NCBI RefSeq assembly: GCF_019393635.1
Contig: NC_057866.1
Coordinates: forward strand, 1,561,001-1,625,000
Direction of reading: 5' to 3'
Source of the DNA: Dromiciops gliroides
Lineage: Eukaryota > Chordata > Mammalia > Microbiotheria > Microbiotheriidae
DNA length: 64,000 nt
The notes below the pieces were generated by a model. The model saw only the letters and a program-made list of their open reading frames with translations. It was not told the origin of the DNA and did not search any database. Position 1 is the stretch's first letter. Each line of letters begins with the position of its first letter. This document shows positions 37,701 through 45,189 of this stretch, piece by piece. The position numbers and the translations under genes are program-made.

Positions 37701-40026
37701 TTGAGGGTAAGTCGAGACAGGACATCTGTGAGGATGCCTGGGACCCCTTCCCATGCCCATGGAGCTCAGCATAAGAAGGAAGCAAATGCCTGGGCTAGCC
37801 CCCGTCATTGAGGCCTTGTGGACTTCCCGTGGGATGCTACAAACAAGCCCTGCCTCCCACGCCCCCATCCCCTGTCCTGTGGGGCCCCAGATCTACTGGG
37901 CAGGCAGCTGTGCTTACAGTCTCCTCACACACCTCCCTCCTCCATCTCGGCCACCGAGCCCCCATCCCTGCCCTGCCCCAGACCTTGCCCAAGGGTGGAG
38001 GAATGATGGGATGGCTGACCTACGGAAAGGGAGCCCCTAAGGCAAGGGAAGGGATATCGGACCAGGGCAGAACTTCCTGCTTCCTCTTTCTAGAAGACTG
38101 TCGGGTTCAGTACAATGAAACGCTTCTCCAGTATGAAGGCTGCGTGTCGGAGACAGCTGTCAACCTCACCTTCTGTGCAGGGTCCTGCGGCTCCGTGTCA
38201 ATGTGAGTGAGGAACAAGCTCTACTCCATCTCTTACCCACCCATCTGCTTCCTCCCTTAGTACCCAATTGCCCCGAGGCCAAACTCAATCCAAAAACTTC
38301 CCTAGGAGGTCAGTCTGCCTGCAAGTGTCTAAGCCTCAGCAAGTATCTACACTGAGCAAGAGCCTCACTCCTGGCAGGGACAGCTCTACCCACCCATCTA
38401 TGAAAGTGGAAACTTCCTGCCCGGTGTGATTTAAGGGGCTCCCCTCCATTCCCCGGACCCCCAGCCACAGGGACACAAGGGCCTGCCTTTAGAACAGATT
38501 GAATGAGTTCATATTCCTAAAGAGCTTTGTTACCTTCCAGAGCTAGAGAGACGCTGCTAGTGGCTACCATCGCCATCGTCATTGTCCCCACAAGCTTCCA
38601 CTAAGGCGCCAAAGCCTGTCGATAAAATGCAGGCATTATCACAGGAAGGGGGCCCCATTAAATCCTTGGTAGTCCATCGCCATGAGCCTGTTTCTCAGAT
38701 CCCACAGCCTAAGAAAGTGTTCACTGGAGGGGGGGATCAGGCATGACTGTGTGAGGAGTGAGGGCCCAAAGGGGAGATGGGACCCCAAATATTGTTGCTT
38801 CCGTAGCTCTAGTCTACTAAGCACAGAGAACACCCAAGTGCAGTCTGAGCATACATAGCACAGGGGAGTCTGGACTGGATGGGTGTCACCCATGAGGCCG
38901 AGAGTCCACATAGCGACAGTTCTTCAGAAAGATTTTCTGTGCTCCCCCTGACCACTGCCAGGCCAGAGACATCAGGCTGCTGCCCCACTGGCCCAAGCAG
39001 ACCAAGATGGCCTCAGGGTCAGTGAGGGGAAAGGATGGGCAGGTCGTGTCTGTCTCCCATGAAGGGCAGGCTTGTTCCTGCTTTTGTGCTTCCTGCTATC
39101 GGCATCCAGGCATGGTAAGGGAGCCCTGACAGTGCTCACAGAAAGCCTTGCTCTTGAGCACTTCCAGTCTGACCAGGGGTAAAGCAAGGTTGGCCCATGA
39201 CTGGGGATGGTGGATGCCAAAGGACAGGCACCAAGAGGAAGAGCTGGAGAAGTGTGAAGGAGGAAGAGTCCTGGCAGGGTCACTGGAGGTGAACCCAGCA
39301 GAATGTGGAAGGTTTTGACAGTCAGCAGAGAGGTCAGGAGGGGATTTCAGGCAAGCCCTATGTTCACGGAGGGCTGATACTTCAGAAGATGAGAAGACAG
39401 GATGAATGGGAAATGAAGCACCCAAAACCAATGAGGAAAACCCCATGTACAGTAAGACAAAGGTCTGGAGACCCTAGGGGACCATAATTAATTATCCTGG
39501 AGAAAGCTGCACAAGAGCTATTTGTAGCTATGTCTTCTGAGAAGGCCGCAGGATTTTCCTCTTGGGGTGAAGGGGGTCTTCCAGCAGACTGAGTAAGCAC
39601 CAGGAAGGTCTTTGGTAGAGAGGCCAGGTCTGGATTGGCCTTGAGACCATTCCTAAGGGTCTGGCCCTCCTGGCCCTGCCCAGTCTAGTTGAGTGGCTTT
39701 GGGCAAGCCCCTCCCCTGTCCCAAATGAAGGGGTTGGACTCCATGGTCCCCATGAGCCTGCTGTACTTTCAGGCTCCCCACCCTTCATAGGTGCTGGGGA
39801 AGTGCTCTGTTGGCTGGATCTAAGACTGACTTCATCCATCAGGTATTCTCTGGAGGCTAATGAGATGCAGAGGAAATGCGCCTGCTGCCAGGAGACCCAG
39901 GTACACCAGAAAGAGGTGAAGATGAAGTGTCCCGATGGCACAGAGATCCAGCGCAGCTACATGAATGTGGTTGCATGCAGCTGCACGCCTGCCTGCCTGC
40001 CCTCCCACACTGAAGTCCCCACCTAG
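1135..40026 (+). CDS. MUC5B: MUC5B, gel-forming secreted mucin, 5'-truncated by the window edge (gene-level entry, 24 exons)
   Basis: Secreted, heavily O-glycosylated polymeric mucin of airway and gland mucus. Coding exons read from splice sites and frame: 1135-1390, 1938-1990, 2250-2350, 2894-3045, 3856-3994, 4086-4199, 4832-5011, 5725-5964, 8927-9083, 9691-9819, 14461-14605, 14954-14997, 15088-15288, 16421-27304, 28288-28469, 30992-31172, 33061-33165, 33362-33399, 35096-35218, 36093-36179, 36400-36522, 37658-37706, 38094-38202, 39843-40026. All have AG/GT borders, and the joined length (one base of the first codon lies upstream) is exactly 4,659 codons including TAG. Domain order: TIL2, D', D3, CysD/PTS core, linker, VWC modules, CK. 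Wording in D3, the linker (CFC...IYNKTD...FYAICNQ) and the C-terminus follows human MUC5B rather than MUC5AC or MUC2, and TOLLIP lies next door in convergent orientation as in other mammals. The first methionine and signal peptide are outside the window. The D4 assembly is missing and the CysD array is expanded; both are treated separately. Confidence 0.95.
3856..9083 (+). CDS. MUC5B: MUC5B exons for VWD3 and C8-3 (D3 assembly)
   Basis: Exons 3856-3994, 4086-4199, 4832-5011, 5725-5964, 8927-9083. VWD3 opens with [15 protein letters not shown], the family's calcium-binding WGDPHY-like start, and contains the CGLCGN motif (5734-5751), the CXXC signature conserved in polymerising D domains. C8-3 runs from about [11 protein letters not shown] to [11 protein letters not shown] and keeps the clustered cysteines ([13 protein letters not shown]) that include those forming D3-D3 intersubunit disulfides in VWF and gel-forming mucins. 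The role is N-terminal covalent multimerisation in the Golgi and secretory granules. All cysteines I can align to the family are present. The 2.96-kb intron between 5964 and 8927 carries an L1 3' end. Confidence 0.94.
6590..7892 (+). mobile_element. L1 LINE 3' end (ORF2 C-terminus and 3' UTR)
   Basis: Decayed ORF2 C-terminal coding sequence is recognisable: [15 protein letters not shown], an RYHLTPI-like segment and [15 protein letters not shown] ... [11 protein letters not shown]. The marsupial-type L1 3' UTR follows, ending ACATGTAACTAAATA. Multiple stops and shifts; 5'-truncated. A (CA)n microsatellite lies in the 3' UTR. Inserted in the D3 intron 5965-8926. Confidence 0.88.
7728..7774. 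repeat. (CA)n microsatellite
   Basis: About 23 uninterrupted CA dinucleotides flanked by TATATA tracts, inside the L1 3' UTR. Confidence 0.97.
8040..8172 (+). mobile_element. MIR-like CORE-SINE remnant
   Basis: Contains the diagnostic run CCTGAGTTTGAATCCTGCCTCAG, then AGCTGTGTGACTGTC and a TAAAATGTAACCTCACAG segment equivalent to the MIR core and 3' end. Heavily diverged. Confidence 0.65.
9691..15288 (+). CDS. MUC5B: MUC5B exons for TIL3/E3 and the pre-mucin linker
   Basis: Exons 9691-9819, 14461-14605, 14954-14997 (only 44 nt) and 15088-15288. They encode TIL3 ([19 protein letters not shown] ... [16 protein letters not shown]), the E3 VWC-like module (NCQSCNC...SGIQC) and the conserved segment [32 protein letters not shown] that precedes the mucin core in MUC5B and MUC5AC. 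Splice phases: C|CC, G|GC, TG|T, G|AG, G|GG. The 4.6-kb intron 9820-14460 is nearly all repeat and holds a ZRANB2 processed pseudogene. Confidence 0.92.
9955..11102 (-). mobile_element. L2/CR1-clade LINE remnant, interrupted by a SINE
   Basis: The reverse strand shows L2-type 3' wording (AATCTCCAGTAGCTCCCTG ... AAATACAAAATG) and decayed reverse-transcriptase-like coding sequence ([26 protein letters not shown]). The left end (9955-10020) resembles an L2 3' terminus. Numerous stops. A minus-strand SINE at 10855-11003 and the ZRANB2 pseudogene at 11103 interrupt it. Confidence 0.65.
10855..11003 (-). mobile_element. Marsupial tRNA-derived SINE with target-site duplication
   Basis: Reads on the reverse strand as GGGGCAGCTAGGTGGTGCAG ... 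TGTGTGACCCTGGGCAAGTC ... followed by a poly(A)-rich tail. It is flanked by a near-perfect duplication AGATAATGACTTTTTCTTT (10835 and 11004), so it is a true retrotransposition event. Confidence 0.93.
11877..12030 (+). mobile_element. Marsupial SINE nested in the ZRANB2 pseudogene
   Basis: GACAGCTAGGTGGCGCAGTG ... GTGTGACCCTGGGCAAGTC ... A-rich tail. The flanks carry a duplicated GTTTTCACTTTA / GTTTTCACTCTA (11861 and 12032), so it inserted after the pseudogene formed. Confidence 0.92.
12217..12505. mobile_element. Composite of a minus-strand SINE fragment and a MIR/Ther-1-like element
   Basis: 12217-12281 is a T-rich tail then AATTGGGGTTAAGTGACTTGC, a truncated minus-strand marsupial SINE. 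12282-12505 reads on the plus strand as a near-complete MIR-type element: CCTGAGTTTGAATCTGGCTTC, CCTCAGTTTCCTCATCTTC, AAAGTGCTTAGTATGGCGCC and a terminal AATGCTATATAAATG. Confidence 0.8.
13617..14460. other. Intronic sequence without recognisable feature
   Basis: Purine-rich sequence (13617-14160), then a CT-rich run into the acceptor of exon 14461. No coding homology recognised. The 13800-14100 part may be diverged LINE material. Confidence 0.5.
16171..16252 (+). repeat. Octanucleotide tandem repeat (GGGCTCCA/GGGCTGCA)
   Basis: About ten perfect or one-mismatch copies of an 8-bp unit, 170 bases upstream of the central mucin exon. Confidence 0.93.
16421..27304 (+). CDS. MUC5B: MUC5B giant central mucin exon (CysD and Ser/Thr/Pro core)
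   Basis: A single 10,884-nt exon, acceptor AG at 16419-16420 and donor GTGAGT at 27305, open throughout (about 3,628 codons). The open frame continues three codons past the donor to a stop, which fixes the exon end. Order: CysD1 (16456-16755), short PTS, CysD2 (16900-17202), a PTS block with an eight-copy repeat (17308-20125), CysD3 (20272-20577), PTS, then a tandem array of CysD4/5/6 units ending in a fourth CysD4 (26797-27099), then a unique S/T/P tail into [15 protein letters not shown] stretches are rich in Ser, Thr and Pro and are the expected O-glycan attachment region. CysD domains carry an N-terminal WxxW motif and about 10 cysteines; in the family they make non-covalent contacts that affect gel pore size. 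Length is close to the 10.7-kb central exon of human MUC5B but the composition differs: 13 CysD here against 7 in human. Confidence 0.97.
16456..16755 (+). other. MUC5B: CysD1 domain
   Basis: First CysD. It begins [13 protein letters not shown] and ends CCSYQPC. Its WxxW is WSGW, unlike the WTxW of all the others, as expected of the divergent first CysD of MUC5B. About 10 cysteines are present. Confidence 0.93.
16900..17202 (+). other. MUC5B: CysD2 domain
   Basis: Begins [19 protein letters not shown] and ends CCDDSHC. The WTEW motif is a C-mannosylation consensus (WxxW). A single-copy domain preceding the long PTS repeat block. Confidence 0.93.
17308..20125 (+). repeat. MUC5B: Eight-copy Ser/Thr/Pro-coding tandem repeat (357-363 bp units)
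   Basis: Units starting at ACAGAGAGAAGCCCAGCC occur at 17308, 17671, 18028, 18385, 18742, 19105, 19465 and 19828; the last is incomplete and diverges near 20125. Spacings are 363, 357, 357, 357, 363, 360 and 363 bp, all multiples of three, so the frame is kept (119-121 residues per unit). Units are nearly identical apart from two one-codon length sites and scattered substitutions. The translation is dominated by Thr, Ser, Pro and Ala with almost no Cys or aromatic residues, as expected for an O-glycosylated mucin domain. Confidence 0.97.
20272..20577 (+). other. MUC5B: CysD3 domain
   Basis: Begins [19 protein letters not shown], contains [14 protein letters not shown] and [20 protein letters not shown]. 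Very close to a human MUC5B CysD of the same wording. Single copy, placed between the eight-copy PTS block and the amplified array. Confidence 0.94.
20886..27114 (+). repeat. MUC5B: 1,905-bp tandem array encoding CysD4-CysD5-CysD6 (3.27 copies)
   Basis: AACCTCCCCTCTGGAG recurs at 20886, 22791, 24696 and 26601, an exact 1,905-bp period (635 codons, in frame). Copies 1-3 are full length; copy 4 is 514 bp and ends after its CysD4 at 27114, where unique sequence begins. CysD4 copies: 21082-21384, 22987-23289, 24892-25194, 26797-27099. CysD5 (CEPICIW): 21766-22068, 23671-23973, 25576-25878. CysD6 (CVPQCRW): 22219-22524, 24124-24429, 26029-26334. Differences I found by eye are few: Ser versus Gly codon at 21142; TCA versus CCA (Ser/Pro) near 20996; and synonymous changes at 25165 and in copy 4 (CAA for CAG, CAT for CAC). 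Linkers are as conserved as domains, which points to recent amplification or ongoing gene conversion. Confidence 0.97.
27305..28287 (+). other. MUC5B: MUC5B intron after the central exon
   Basis: No coding sequence apart from the flanking exons. It contains one SINE (27855-27998); the rest is unique. Confidence 0.75.
27855..27998 (+). mobile_element. Marsupial SINE with target-site duplication
   Basis: GGGGGCAGCTAGGTGTCACAG ... CCTAGGCAAATCACTTAAC, A-tract; flanked by GAAAGGTCAGGC copies on both sides. Confidence 0.93.
28288..28469 (+). CDS. MUC5B: MUC5B post-mucin linker exon
   Basis: 182-nt exon joined in phase to the central exon (G|GT). It encodes a conserved Cys-containing segment ([20 protein letters not shown]), a short S/T/P stretch, then [10 protein letters not shown]. 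In human MUC5B the equivalent segment leads directly into the D4 assembly. Here it ends in phase 0 after CAG, and the next recognisable coding exon is a VWC exon 2.5 kb downstream. Confidence 0.9.
28544..28568 (+). repeat. (GGAT)n microsatellite
   Basis: Six GATG/GGAT tetranucleotides just inside the intron following exon 28288-28469. Confidence 0.9.
28615..28955 (-). mobile_element. Two adjacent marsupial SINE remnants, minus strand
   Basis: 28615-28768 contains GGGATTTTCTTGACAAGGAT, GTTTGCCATTTCCTT and CAGAGGAGGAAACTGAGGCA, a common marsupial SINE type. 28769-28955 contains GTTGTTTGTCCATTCTTGG and GAGGACCATAACATC, a second type that also occurs in the opposite orientation at 45530-45665. 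Confidence 0.7.
29655..29865 (+). mobile_element. MIR-type CORE-SINE
   Basis: GAGCTGAGTTCAAATGTGGCC, CCTCAGTTTCCTCATCTGTAA and a 3' part with GAAGATCAGAAGAGG, in MIR order. Confidence 0.75.
30042..30187 (+). mobile_element. Marsupial SINE with target-site duplication
   Basis: GGGGGGCAACTAGGTGGTACAG ... CCTGGGCAAGTCACTTAACC; CCCAATCAACT is repeated on both sides (ends near 30042 and 30202). Confidence 0.92.
30190..30345 (+). mobile_element. L2/CR1-clade LINE fragment
   Basis: Wording TCTTGACCTCTCTGCAGC and TTTTGAAACTGTTGAACACC translates to the [11 protein letters not shown] reverse-transcriptase motif of L2-type elements. Short and broken. Confidence 0.75.
30992..33399 (+). CDS. MUC5B: MUC5B VWC-type exons
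   Basis: Exons 30992-31172, 33061-33165 and 33362-33399 (38 nt). The first starts in phase 0 ([15 protein letters not shown]), contains CRPVQC and RAENSCC, and ends VWC-style at ARC. The second ([13 protein letters not shown]...KCCPVYGC) and third ([13 protein letters not shown]) continue the cysteine pattern. In human MUC5B the homologous PGERW segment follows the D4 TIL domain. VWC modules form the extended stem before the cystine knot. Phases: G|TC at 31172/33061 and C|GA at 33165/33362. Confidence 0.92.
31173..33060 (+). other. MUC5B: MUC5B intron, mostly old repeats
   Basis: 31700-32350 is purine-rich diverged interspersed repeat. 32590-32850 holds one or two MIR-like pieces (TGACCCTGGGTAAGTCACTTCC; GACCTTGGGAAAGTCACTTAA). 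No exon recognised. Confidence 0.6.
33930..34240 (+). repeat. Polypurine (GA-rich) low-complexity tract
   Basis: About 300 bases almost free of pyrimidines on the plus strand, built of GGGA/GAGA runs, in the intron between exons 33362-33399 and 35096-35218. Confidence 0.95.
34691..34736 (+). repeat. (TG)n microsatellite
   Basis: About 23 uninterrupted TG dinucleotides, followed by shorter TG-rich sequence. Confidence 0.97.
35096..37706 (+). CDS. MUC5B: MUC5B C-terminal VWC-type exons
   Basis: Exons 35096-35218, 36093-36179, 36400-36522 and 37658-37706. They encode [16 protein letters not shown] ..., [38 protein letters not shown] ... and [16 protein letters not shown]. The CCGQC and GCCYQCEE signatures are typical of the last VWC-type segment before the CK domain in MUC5B, MUC5AC and MUC2. 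The first three exons end in phase 0; the last ends G|AA into the CK exon. The GEEVEED junction seems two residues longer than in human MUC5B, probably lineage-specific sliding of the donor (inference). Confidence 0.92.
36575..36717 (+). mobile_element. Marsupial SINE with target-site duplication
   Basis: GGGCAGCTAGGTAGTACTGTG ... CCTGGGCAAGTCACTTAACC; flanked by AGAAGCCTAGGG and AGAAGACTAGGG. It lies in the intron just after exon 36400-36522. Confidence 0.92.
37122..37335 (+). mobile_element. MIR-type element
   Basis: GAGTTCAAATCTAGCCTCAG, CTGCCTCAGTGTCCTCAAAT and a 3' part ATTGAATGAGATTCTATTTG, in MIR order; diverged. Confidence 0.7.
38094..40026 (+). CDS. MUC5B: MUC5B C-terminal cystine-knot (CK) exons and stop codon
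   Basis: Exons 38094-38202 and 39843-40026, phase AT|G. They encode a CTCK domain with [36 protein letters not shown] and [14 protein letters not shown], the family pattern for the knot and its dimerising cysteine, then a short tail ending HTEVPT and TAG at 40024-40026. In VWF and gel-forming mucins the CK domain forms C-terminal disulfide dimers in the endoplasmic reticulum. All expected cysteines appear present, so C-terminal dimerisation should be possible even without D4. Confidence 0.94.
38203..39842 (+). other. MUC5B: Last MUC5B intron
   Basis: Between the two CK exons. No coding sequence recognised. 39000-39330 contains purine-rich repeat of the same style as 31700-32350. Confidence 0.7.
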
Positions 40027-40905
40027 GAACCATGATGGAGAGGGCTGGAAGGAGGACACTGAATCTGAATCAGGGGCCACTGTGGAAAGAGACTCTTTTT
40101 TCTGAGCCTAGGAAACTCTATTTGCCTTCTTTGCCTGCTTGCTCCTCGACAATCCCTCTAGAAGCCCCAGTTTCTTCCTGAACCCCCCCATAGGTTAGAG
40201 GTCAGCAGGAAGGGAAGGCTTGAGAGTCCTGGGGTCTTTCCCTGACTGGCTATGAACCCTGTGGAGAGGGTCTGGTGGATATAATGAGGCTCAAGATTTC
40301 TGTCTCAAAGAGAGACTGGGGGCCCCTGGGCTAATAGAGATTGAGCTCCTTGAGTGAAGGTACTGTCTGTTATCCTTTGTACCCCCAGTGTTTAGCACAG
40401 TGCCTAGCATGCTGAAGGAACCTAATGTTTACTGGCTGCCTGACAGGAGATCTGCAACCACTTAAAGGCAGTGAGAGTGGCCATGCACCACCAACCCCAG
40501 ACTTACTAACCTTTCTAAGGTGAGGCTGGTCATACCACTGGGTGCTCTCCAAGGTCTTCAGAAGTCTTAGCATTCATTCTTTCAGAAGGAACCTCAAACA
40601 TAGGACTAGGCATGCTCCTTCAGGTCCTAGCTTGCTCCCTCCCAGACTCTGGTGGGGGGAGGGGTTTTCACACTTCAGGAAATGTTTCTCTCCTCTCTGT
40701 TCCCATGGCCACAAGTGGTGAGTGTCAGTGCAACCTCCTCCCCATTTCTGGTTCCCTGGTCCTAAGTCCATGCAGACAAGAGTGGTATCAAGGCTAAGGA
40801 GTATCGTGCTGGCAAGGAGAAGAGTAGAGCAGTTGCTGGCAACTTTCTTGGGTTCTTATCCCTGTTCCTTAGGGATTCGACAATAAACCGTCCGTATTCT
40901 GGGTC
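40027..40905 (+). other. MUC5B: MUC5B 3' UTR
   Basis: Non-repetitive sequence after the stop codon, ending near the only well-placed AATAAA (40882-40887). The cleavage site is inferred to lie 10-25 bases beyond it; the exact end is not visible. It contains a degenerate L2/MIR-like 3' end around 40340-40440 (TTGAGTGAAGG ... TTTAGCACAGTGCCTAGCA). Confidence 0.75.
40882..40887 (+). terminator. MUC5B: MUC5B poly(A) signal AATAAA
   Basis: Canonical AATAAA 856 bases after the MUC5B stop, followed by a GT-containing stretch (CCGTCCGTATTCTGGGTC) consistent with a downstream element. No other canonical signal occurs between the stop codon and this site. Confidence 0.75.
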
Positions 40906-42159
40906 ATCTTGGGCTCTGCCTCTATTTGTGCGTCACCATCTCCAGTCTTCAGCATCTCCCAGGCTGGACTTGGGGAATACCCATCTCAGAAGGGAGAAAG
41001 GTAGGGACCTCAAGACTCTGTGAGTCTTGTGGCTGGTGAGCCAGAGACCCTTGTAGATCTTGGCAGGGGAAAGCAAGGGGTGGCCTCTCCACCCATTAGA
41101 CAAGCCTCATGGCTCTGGGAGAGAGCCCCACAGCCTTCTCAGAATTTTTGGAGGTAGGATCATGGCCTGGGGCCAAGATCTGGGCCGGGCAAGGACACAG
41201 AGGTAAGAAGAGCCAATGGTTATTTTAAAATCATAGATTCTCAATAGCCTTCACACAGGACAGCTTTTCAGAAACTTGAACATGGCCAGGGCCTTTACTG
41301 ATGTTCAGGGGTTGGGATCCCCAAACCTTTCCACAAGCCTCATCCTCCTCTGAGGCTCTCTAACTTGTTGGAGACCCAGATATGAAGAGAGCAGAGGACA
41401 GGGCTCTGCCCCCTTTCTAGTCCTAGAGAACTTCCCTCTGTCACTGTAAGCCAAGAGCACACCAGTTGCCACTTCACCCCGGGGCTCATATTGGGCTTGG
41501 ACTCCACTCAAGCCTTCAGAGCTTTTCAAACCAGCTATCTGTCTATGCCTCCCCTGTCTATCTTATACTTGTTGATTAAACCATGAATTTCTTGTTCTTC
41601 AATCTTACTTCATTATATTTGCCCTGGGGCTCCAGCCCGCCAAATTCCTTTTGGCTCTTGACTGGGTTCTGCAGAGTCTTCATAGCCCCTTCATGCTCAG
41701 CACTTTAGAAAGTGAGGAGGGAAGCCGTTGCATGCATGGGTGTACAAAGGCACAGTGACACCAGGCAGGGTGCTATGCCCAGGGAACAGTATGAGGAGGA
41801 GCTAGAAAGGAAGGCTGTGTTCAAAATGTGAGCAGCACGGGCAGTTTAGCCTAAAAGAGTCTGCTTGGTCAGGTGCACCCTTGAGGAAGAGCCAGCTCTT
41901 TGGGGGTTGAGGGGAGGCTGGATTGGAGCAGTGAGACAAGACACAGGGAGACTATTGCAATGGTCCAGATGAGAAAACTTCAAGAACTCAAACTGTGAGG
42001 AGAGCGCATGGGGCTGATGCAAGGGACATTGAGGAAGAAGAATGGACAACACTGGACAACTGGCTAAAAACAAGAGGTGAAGAGGAGAGACTGTCAAAGA
42101 TGATACCTTGACAAACACCAACTGCAAATCACTCTTACCATCTGCCAAGCCTCAGGAAA

Positions 42160-42370
42160 TTAGGGGGCGCCAGAGTGGACAGAGTAGGGACAGTTGGGAA
42201 GACCTGAGTCCAAGTTTCGACTCAGATATATACTGCTCGGTGTCCTCATTTGTAAAATGGGACAATAATAGCACTTACCTCCCAGGATTTTTGCAAGAAT
42301 AAAATGACAGAATAGATGTAAAGTGCCTTGCAGACCTTAAAAACACCATATAAAGTTTAGTATTATCATT
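42160..42370 (+). mobile_element. MIR-type element
   Basis: GTGTCCTCATTTGTAAAATGG, AGTGCCTTGCAGACC and an ACCATATAAAGT tail, in MIR order. Confidence 0.65.
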
Positions 42371-42399
42371 TTAAATTATGCAGTTGAACAAATCTAGAG

Positions 42400-42745
42400 G
42401 AAATTATAAAACTGTGCTGTGAAAGACCCATTACAAATTTTTGAATTCAATTTTATGTTTTCAGTTACAAATTCTCTCCCTCCCACTTCCCTTTCCCCAC
42501 TATTGAGAAGGAAACAAAGCCAAAACCTGTTACAAAGATGTATAGTCAACCAAAACACATTAGCCATGTCCAGAGAAGTAAAAGGAAAAGACAAGAAAAT
42601 CTGCCTTGGCCTGCTCCATCAGCACTTTGTCTGGAGGTGGAGAGCACGTTCATCAGGAGTCCTTTAGATTTGTGGTTGGAAAACCACTACAAACTCATGT
42701 TACATAATCTCAGCTGCTGCAAGGCAGCCCTTGTACGCCTCCCTA
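42400..42745 (-). mobile_element. Probable L1 3' UTR remnant
   Basis: Wording such as GTTACAAATTCTCTCCC and AACACATTAGCCATGTCCAGAG resembles, on the reverse strand, the L1 3' UTR seen at 58640-58760. Tentative. Confidence 0.45.
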
Positions 42746-42759
42746 ACTGATCCACCGTG

Positions 42760-44790
42760 TTTTTTCCAAACCTTTTCATCCCTCCTCAGATCTTGTAACT
42801 CTCCCTCCCTTCCCTATCTCTGATGAAAGCCTTGCCTCATAATATGTCACTGAAAATTTGAGGCCATTCCCCGAGAGCTCCCTCTTCTTTTCTTCCTCAT
42901 CTCACATTACCCAGATGTCTTCTGCCATTGTCTCCTTCACTTCTGTCTCATGGAAAGAGGTGGCTCTGCTTGCCAAGGTGAGCCCTGCTACCTGCACATG
43001 TGATCCCATTCCATCTCATCTTGTCCTCTTCACTCACTAATCTTCATCTCTCCCTGGCTACTTCCCCACTGCCAACAAAAATACCCATGTTTCCTTTGTC
43101 TTCAAGAATCCCCACTGACCCACCCACCACGAGCTCCTCTCCTTTGTAGGAAACTCCTTGAGAGGATTGCTTGCAATTGGTGCCTCCACTCCTTCCCTCT
43201 CATTCTCTCCTTTACTCTGCAAACGGGCTTCTGACCTCATCATTCAACTAAAGCTGCTCTCTCCAAAGTGATTCAGGATCTCTTTTTCCTCCATTATTTT
43301 AATGATTTATTTATTTTAAGCAATCTCTTCTTAAAATTTTGAGTTCTGTATGTATGTATGTGTATCTAAGCATGCATATCAGTATGCATGTGCCCATGTA
43401 TGTACACACATGTACACCTGTGTACACACATACACAGACATGTGCTCATACACATACCTATACACATACATCTCTCAGTGTCCAAATCTAATGACCTTTT
43501 CCCTTCAATCCTTGTTCTTATTGACCTCTCTACAGCCCTGTCCCTCGTTTTCTTCTTCTTGGCAATCCCTTCGCTCTAGACTTTTGTGACCCCACTCTTT
43601 CTTCCTCTCAGACTGCTCCTTCCCTTTCTCCTTTAGCATAGGTCACACCCACTAGCCATAGGTATCCCCCAGATCTGTGTCCTAGGCTTTCTTCTCTTCC
43701 CCCTCTATACAATTTCACCTGGTGATCTCATTAGCTCCCTAGGATTCCCTTGTTAACTCCATATGGATGATTCCCACATCCATATGCCCATCCTGAATCT
43801 CTCTCCTTACCTTTAGTCACTTGTCTCCAGCTGTCAATCAGACATCTCAGACTTGGTTTGCTATGGGTTTCTCAATCTCAACCCATTCACAACAAAACCC
43901 GATCTTTCCTCTCCCAAACCTCCCTTTGTCCTTACTTATCTATTCCTATCAAGGGCACGGCCATCTTTCCAGTAACTCAGGCTCGCATCATAGGTTCCAT
44001 CCTCCGCTCCTCTCCTTGCATTCACCCTCCATATTTAATAAGTTGCCGAATCATGTTGCTACTTTACATCATTTCTTTCACGTGTTGCCTTCTCTCTATT
44101 CATGTGGCCATGGCTGTAGTTCAGGCCCTCATTGCCACACTCCTGGGCTACTGCAATAACCCTGTGGTTGTTTTTCCTGCCTCAAGCCTCCCTCCACCCC
44201 TGTCCATCCTCCCCCTAACTGCCAAGGTTATTTTCCTAAGGTACAGGTCTATGTCAGCCCCTACTCAGTAATCTCCAGTGGCTCCCCATTCCCTCCAAGA
44301 TCAAATAGGAAGCCCTGCTCAGTTTAGAATTCAGTGCCCTTCATAAGCAGTTGTTTCCTGCCCTTTCTATATCCTCATGCCTCACTGCCCTCCATGCATT
44401 CTATAATCTACCTACACTGAACTACTTGTAGTTCAGCAGATACAACAGTTAAATCCCATCTCTGTGCTTTTTTGTGGGCTATGACCCATGCCTGGTATGT
44501 TCTGCCCTTTTACCTCCATCTTGTGGCTTCCTTGGAGACTCAGCTCAAATTCCACCTACCCCAGGAGGCCTTCCCTGCACTACCCCCCCCCACACACACA
44601 CTAGTGCCTTCCCCTCTTTCAGGTTATCCACTATGTAATTCTCTTGTATGTGCCCAGTTATTCACATGTTATCTTCCCCATTAGATGATAAGCTCCTAGA
44701 AGGCAGGGCTGTTTGCCTCTGCCTCTGCATCCCCATTGTTTAGCACAGCATTTGACACATAAGTGCTTCCTCAAAGTTTACTAACTGACT
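42760..44790 (+). mobile_element. L2/CR1-clade LINE remnant (reverse transcriptase to 3' end)
   Basis: Order and wording follow an L2-type element: a polymerase segment (TCTGTCTCATGGAAAGAGGT ... CTTGCCAAGGTGAG), TTATTGACCTCTCTACAGCC, GGTATCCCCCAGATCTGTG (the PQ.SVLG box), later ATCTCCAGTGGCTCCCC, and a 3' terminus with AAGCTCCTAGAAGGCAGGGC and TTTAGCACAGCATTTGACAC. Full of stops and shifts. A TG/CA-rich low-complexity stretch (43340-43475) interrupts it. Confidence 0.82.
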
Positions 44791-45189
44791 GACTAACTAA
44801 TGGTGACAGCAAGGAGTCCAGAGTCTTGGGAGCATGAGAGAAGCCCAGAGACTGTGGCCAAGGAGGAAGCAGGTCTGCCTGCAGCCTACCAGTGGTAAAG
44901 GGGAGTGCAGTTTAAGCTACAGTGAGAGGGGCATGGTGTCCATGAACAAAAGAAGTGACACATCTCAAGTCAGGAAATCCCCTGTAAGCTCGAGCTCTAT
45001 CTCTTTTCCTTGAAATCCCCATATGGATCATCAGATCATACCAAAGTGGAAGGGTCTGCCCTGGAGGGGATAAGGTCCCCGTCATTGGGAGGTATGAGCA
45101 GTCACTTCTAGGATGACATAGAAATGGGATTTGCAGGCAGGTACAGTTTGGCCTGTTTGGCCTCCAAGATCACTTACACATAAGAGACC